A stretch of DNA of 64,000 nucleotides from contig CALUPO010000007.1 in the NCBI GenBank assembly GCA_944322675.1, forward strand, positions 1 through 64,000, given 5' to 3'. Origin of the DNA: Candidatus Gastranaerophilales bacterium. GTDB lineage: Bacteria > Cyanobacteriota > Vampirovibrionia > Gastranaerophilales > Gastranaerophilaceae. The position numbers were made by a program, and so were the translations under genes. The notes under the pieces are model-generated. The model had not been told where the DNA came from. It did not search any database and was given only the letters and a program-made list of their open reading frames with translations. Positions 61,196-64,000 of the stretch are shown piece after piece (positions within the stretch are counted from its first letter, which is position 1; each line of letters begins with the position of its first letter).

Positions 61196-61978
61196 CTATA
61201 TATTCCAAACTGCCCAAGGAGCCTCACCCTTTTGCCACATATTAGTTAAATCCATTTTGTCACGCAAAGTATCCATAGGTTTCCAAAAACCTCTATGTTT
61301 ATATGCATTAAGTTCATTATTATGTGCAAGATTTTCCAATGGTGCACGTTCAAAAACAACATCATCACGATTGTCATCTATATAATCAAATACATTATTT
61401 TCACAAACAAAAAATCCACCATTTATCCAACTTTCATTACCTTTTGGTTTTTCCATAAAAGAAGTTATTATATTATTATCCTTAATAACAAGTGCCCCAA
61501 AACGTCCTTGAAGTTGAACAGCTGTCATAGTTATGGTCTTTTTTGAAGCCTTATGGCATTTTATTAAATCTTTTATATTGACATCACATACACCATCACC
61601 ATATGTTAAAAGAAATGTATCATTTCCAATATATTTTTGAGCTTTTTTAATACGAGAACCTGTCATTGTATCCTGTCCTGTATAAAGCATGGTTACCTTC
61701 CATGGTTCGTGTCTTGTTTTGTGTATTTCAACCGTATTATTATTCATATCCACCGTTATATCTGAATAACGATTATAATAATTAATAAAATAATCCTTAA
61801 TAATATGGGACTTATAACCTGTTAAAATAATAAACTCATTAAAACCATAAAAAGAGTATATTTTCATAATATGCCACAATATAGGCTTTCCACCTATTTC
61901 GACCATTGGTTTTGGCTTCAATTCTGTTTCTTCACTTAATCTTGTGCCAAGTCCGCCTGCCAATATTACTACTTTCAT
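61196..61978 (-). CDS. rfbF: Glucose-1-phosphate cytidylyltransferase (RfbF)
   Basis: 260 residues from the ATG at 61978 with GGAG upstream; the longer frame from 62053 adds a hydrophobic non-family stretch. MKVVILAGGLGTRLSEETEL then KPKPMVEIGGKPILWHIMKI is the nucleotidyltransferase signature. ETHKTRHEPWKV-like and DTGQDTMTGSRIKKA-like blocks (here EIHKTRHEPWKVT, YTGQDTMTGSRIKKAQ) and GFFVCENNVFDYI are specific to RfbF. It makes CDP-glucose, entering the RfbG-RfbH branch. Confidence 0.95.
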   Translation of the reverse strand: MKVVILAGGLGTRLSEETELKPKPMVEIGGKPILWHIMKIYSFYGFNEFIILTGYKSHIIKDYFINYYNRYSDITVDMNNNTVEIHKTRHEPWKVTMLYTGQDTMTGSRIKKAQKYIGNDTFLLTYGDGVCDVNIKDLIKCHKASKKTITMTAVQLQGRFGALVIKDNNIITSFMEKPKGNESWINGGFFVCENNVFDYIDDNRDDVVFERAPLENLAHNNELNAYKHRGFWKPMDTLRDKMDLTNMWQKGEAPWAVWNI

Positions 61979-62065
61979 ATAACTCCTTTCTTTTTTAGAC
62001 TTATTTATATTATATATTAAATAAAATAAGGTTATAAGATTTATACAAAACAAAATTATTGAAAA

Positions 62066-62117
62066 GAGATTTATATATCAGTTTGCATAAAACTTAGTGT
62101 AAACTGATATATAAGTT
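62066..62117. repeat. Dispersed palindromic element, copy P5
   Basis: GAGATTTATATATCAGTTTG on the left, GTGTAAACTGATATATAAGT on the right, loop AAAACTTA. It begins 3 bp past the stop of the TWC-domain gene, separating it from rfbF. Confidence 0.8.
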
Positions 62118-62120
62118 CTT

Positions 62121-63728
62121 TTAAAATATAAATAAATCATCACTTTCAACTTGCTCTATCTGGTTTTTTATTTTTTCTAACATAAATTGAATATCTTCAT
62201 CCTGTTCACATCCTAAATAATTTAAAAACATGTTATATTGAAACTGTGGTAAAGAAGCTTTGGACACATATATTTTTCTTAAATATTCTTTATTGTATTC
62301 CTTAATAGAATTTTTATATTTCTTGTATTCATCACCCTTAAAATATTCATTTAAATATTCAAAAACATCATAAGAAAATGCATATCTATCATTTTTAGTA
62401 ATTTTTTTAATATCACTTAAACATAATTTATTAAAACTATAAAGTTCATTCTTAACATCCGGATTATCATTGAACATAAGTTTTTTATTTATATCAACAA
62501 AATTATTAACTTTCATTAAATCAAATATATCTCTCTCTTTTAAGTCTTTAAAAGCCTTAACAATTTGTTGAGAATAATTGTTCTTTGAACAATACATAAC
62601 TTCACCAATTTTAAATTTTATTTTAAGTTCATTTGAAAATTTATCATATCCTGTTATATCTTGAAAATTATCCATAATTTCTAAATATTTAGGAAAATTA
62701 TCAGCATTTACATTCCGACTATTCTTATAATCTTCAATTTCATTAATTTTATCATTTTCATAACGAAAAACTATATTTTGACTATTATCATAAAGTTCTT
62801 TTGTAATTGGTTTATAAATAATAATATCACCCTTACCCATATACGATGAGGCCATCCATGTATGCGTGCACCATGTATTAGAACTATGAGTTTGAATAAC
62901 TTTATACCTTTCTTGATAGTTTTTAGACTTTAAATCTGTTTTTGGAATTATTATTAAATTTCCAATTAATTCACCATCTTTATCTTTTCGCTCAATAGTT
63001 CTTATGCCCCATTTTTCAAAATTTCGATTTTGAAATTCCATAACAACATTTTTATATATTTTTTCAAAAGAGTCTTTGCCAGCTTGACACTTATCTAAAA
63101 TTTTTAAAGCCAAATTTGTGTCAAGATTAATCGTATAATAACTATAATCTTTTGATTGAAGACCTTTCATAATGGTTTTGGCAAGAAGTATTTTAAAAAT
63201 TTTTATATCCTTTAAAATCAACGTTTCTCTCTTTTTATGTGACAAATTATCTATCTTTTTATTATCTTTATATAAAGAATCAAATTTATTATATAACTTT
63301 TCTTGATCTAAAATATTTAAAGATTCCTTAGCATCAGATTTATAACTATAAAACTCACTATCTGTTAAAAGCATGTTCATATCAACATTTGAAAGATATT
63401 CCATTTTAGGTTTTTGATTAAATATTTGATTATATTCTTTATAACAAGCTTCATCAAATTCAACATTTTTTTCAAATAATTTATTTAAATTATTATTATT
63501 GAAAAAAGGTTTTAATATGCTAATTTGCTTATAATTTATACCTTTTTGATTATTTGTGTCAAAATTAAAATAATATAAAACCTCAGAAGCTTGAACCATC
63601 TTAGGTTTTTCTTCTCTTTTTTTTAAAACATTATCTTTTTGTAATGATACTTTATAAATTTTACTTAACGAACCATTTAATACTGATTTTACAAAAACCT
63701 GATCCGATGACTTTCCTACCTGATACAT
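62121..63728 (-). CDS. Second TWC-domain protein (paralog of the 904-residue protein)
   Basis: 535 residues. Residues about 180-345 match the large protein: GLQSKDYSYYTINLDTNLAL, FEKWGIRTIERKDKDGELIG, IIPKTDLKSKNYQERYKVIQ then THSSNTWCTHTWMASSYMGK and GDIIIYKPI. Invariant features are Trp-Gly-Ile, IIPKT, QTHS..TWC and GD..I.KP. Only two or three of the helical repeats follow (NNFVDINKKLMFNDNPDVKN, EYFKGDEYKKYKNSIKEYNK). The N-terminal 110 residues are unrelated to the paralog. No signal peptide. The function is unknown. Confidence 0.6.
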   Translation of the reverse strand: MYQVGKSSDQVFVKSVLNGSLSKIYKVSLQKDNVLKKREEKPKMVQASEVLYYFNFDTNNQKGINYKQISILKPFFNNNNLNKLFEKNVEFDEACYKEYNQIFNQKPKMEYLSNVDMNMLLTDSEFYSYKSDAKESLNILDQEKLYNKFDSLYKDNKKIDNLSHKKRETLILKDIKIFKILLAKTIMKGLQSKDYSYYTINLDTNLALKILDKCQAGKDSFEKIYKNVVMEFQNRNFEKWGIRTIERKDKDGELIGNLIIIPKTDLKSKNYQERYKVIQTHSSNTWCTHTWMASSYMGKGDIIIYKPITKELYDNSQNIVFRYENDKINEIEDYKNSRNVNADNFPKYLEIMDNFQDITGYDKFSNELKIKFKIGEVMYCSKNNYSQQIVKAFKDLKERDIFDLMKVNNFVDINKKLMFNDNPDVKNELYSFNKLCLSDIKKITKNDRYAFSYDVFEYLNEYFKGDEYKKYKNSIKEYNKEYLRKIYVSKASLPQFQYNMFLNYLGCEQDEDIQFMLEKIKNQIEQVESDDLFIF

Positions 63729-63810
63729 TGTTAATATTCCTTTTATACTGTGCGATATTAATAGTATTATAAAAATAATTTTATTACAAGTTAATTAGTA
63801 TAATAAAATA

Positions 63811-63838
63811 AGGAGAAAAAATTTTTATTTTTTCTCCT
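63811..63838. terminator. Bidirectional intrinsic terminator
   Basis: AGGAGAAAAAAT / TTTTTTCTCCT hairpin with flanking A and T runs, just 3' of the partial gene at the window end. Confidence 0.75.
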
Positions 63839-63869
63839 TGTTAAACATTTAAATATAAAAAAATCAAAT

Positions 63870-64000
63870 TTATGAACAGCCTGAAAAGCCACAATTTGGG
63901 CAAACAAAGCAACCTTCAGCCATGTTTATTATGCTGCCGCATTCCGGGCATTTACGTTCATCTTCCCGGTCAACTTGATTTTCATTTGATACAAATTCTT
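63870..64000 (-). CDS. nrdJ: C-terminal zinc-ribbon end of a probable class II ribonucleotide reductase (NrdJ), partial
   Basis: Only the last 43 codons are in the window. They end KCPECGSIINMAEGCFVCPN then CGFSGCS. A CxxC-x10-CxxCG..GC ending is the typical C terminus of adenosylcobalamin-dependent ribonucleotide reductases, where the final cysteines shuttle electrons. Other zinc-ribbon proteins could end similarly, so the call depends on upstream sequence outside the window. Confidence 0.6.
   Translation of the reverse strand, partial: EFVSNENQVDREDERKCPECGSIINMAEGCFVCPNCGFSGCS

Overview
AT-rich bacterial chromosome segment from a flagellated, LPS-type (diderm) bacterium. Flagellar genes, a MinC-MinD-MinE cluster, CDP-dideoxyhexose genes, RfaE2-type heptose chemistry, a tripartite efflux pump and a dgt-dnaG-rpoD cluster fit a gut Melainabacteria/Vampirovibrionia lineage (Candidatus Gastranaerophilales). 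That assignment is inference from gene content and AT richness, not from a marker search. Several start codons are TTG or GTG with good Shine-Dalgarno (SD) sequences.

Layout. 1-2.6 kb: two tandem paralogous lineage-type proteins with duplicated upstream regions, then an FtsB/DivIC-like gene. 2.7-6.9 kb: tRNA-Ile, tRNA-Ser and a transposon graveyard (IS110-like and IS1-like pseudogenes) ending in a composite repeat element. 6.9-11 kb: small zinc-ribbon protein, secreted glycine-zipper protein, YeiH, DUF2400, TadA, XRE regulator. 11-12.2 kb: repeat cluster. 12.2-15 kb: ribbon-helix-helix protein overlapping a CMP-sugar synthetase, then a large pilin-like protein. 15.1-18.4 kb: flgM-flgN-flgK-flgL. 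18.7-21.8 kb: nrnA-yihY-rfaE2-acyltransferase, with a candidate small RNA upstream. 22-25 kb: AbrB-like protein and minC, minD, minE. 25-31 kb: Xer recombinase, YkgJ-like protein, and a MarR-controlled EmrA/EmrB/TolC-type exporter. 31-32.1 kb: repeats. 32-39.9 kb: secG, DUF167, double-HTH repressor with operator and small-RNA-like leader, flhA, ABC-2 permease, AI-2E family transporter, degenerate YjbQ-like protein. 39.9-42.8 kb: divergent AmmeMemoRadiSam pair and rsfS. 43-47.5 kb: repeats, a DpnII-type GATC restriction-modification pair, tRNA-Ser, and a decayed island (hypothetical, dinD pseudogene, truncated helicase). 47.5-52 kb: dgt, dnaG, rpoD and a 46-residue ORF with its own terminator. 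52-64 kb: a protein with a Cys-His-Asp triad, PHP phosphoesterase, motA/motB, smpB, rfbF/rfbG/rfbH interleaved with two repeat-rich paralogous proteins sharing an unrecognised TWC domain, and the 3' end of a probable nrdJ.

The most unusual content is not a classical operon. It is a family of short non-coding mobile elements (about 275 bp, inverted terminal repeats of about 40 bp) whose internal hairpins differ between copies by compensatory base changes. A 102-bp GC-rich module has inserted into them twice at the same kind of site, and one copy looks like the recombination product of those two insertions. A second family, a palindrome of about 52 bp, lies just 3' of five genes. Other candidates are two small RNA units and the TWC/helical-repeat proteins embedded in the sugar-nucleotide cluster.
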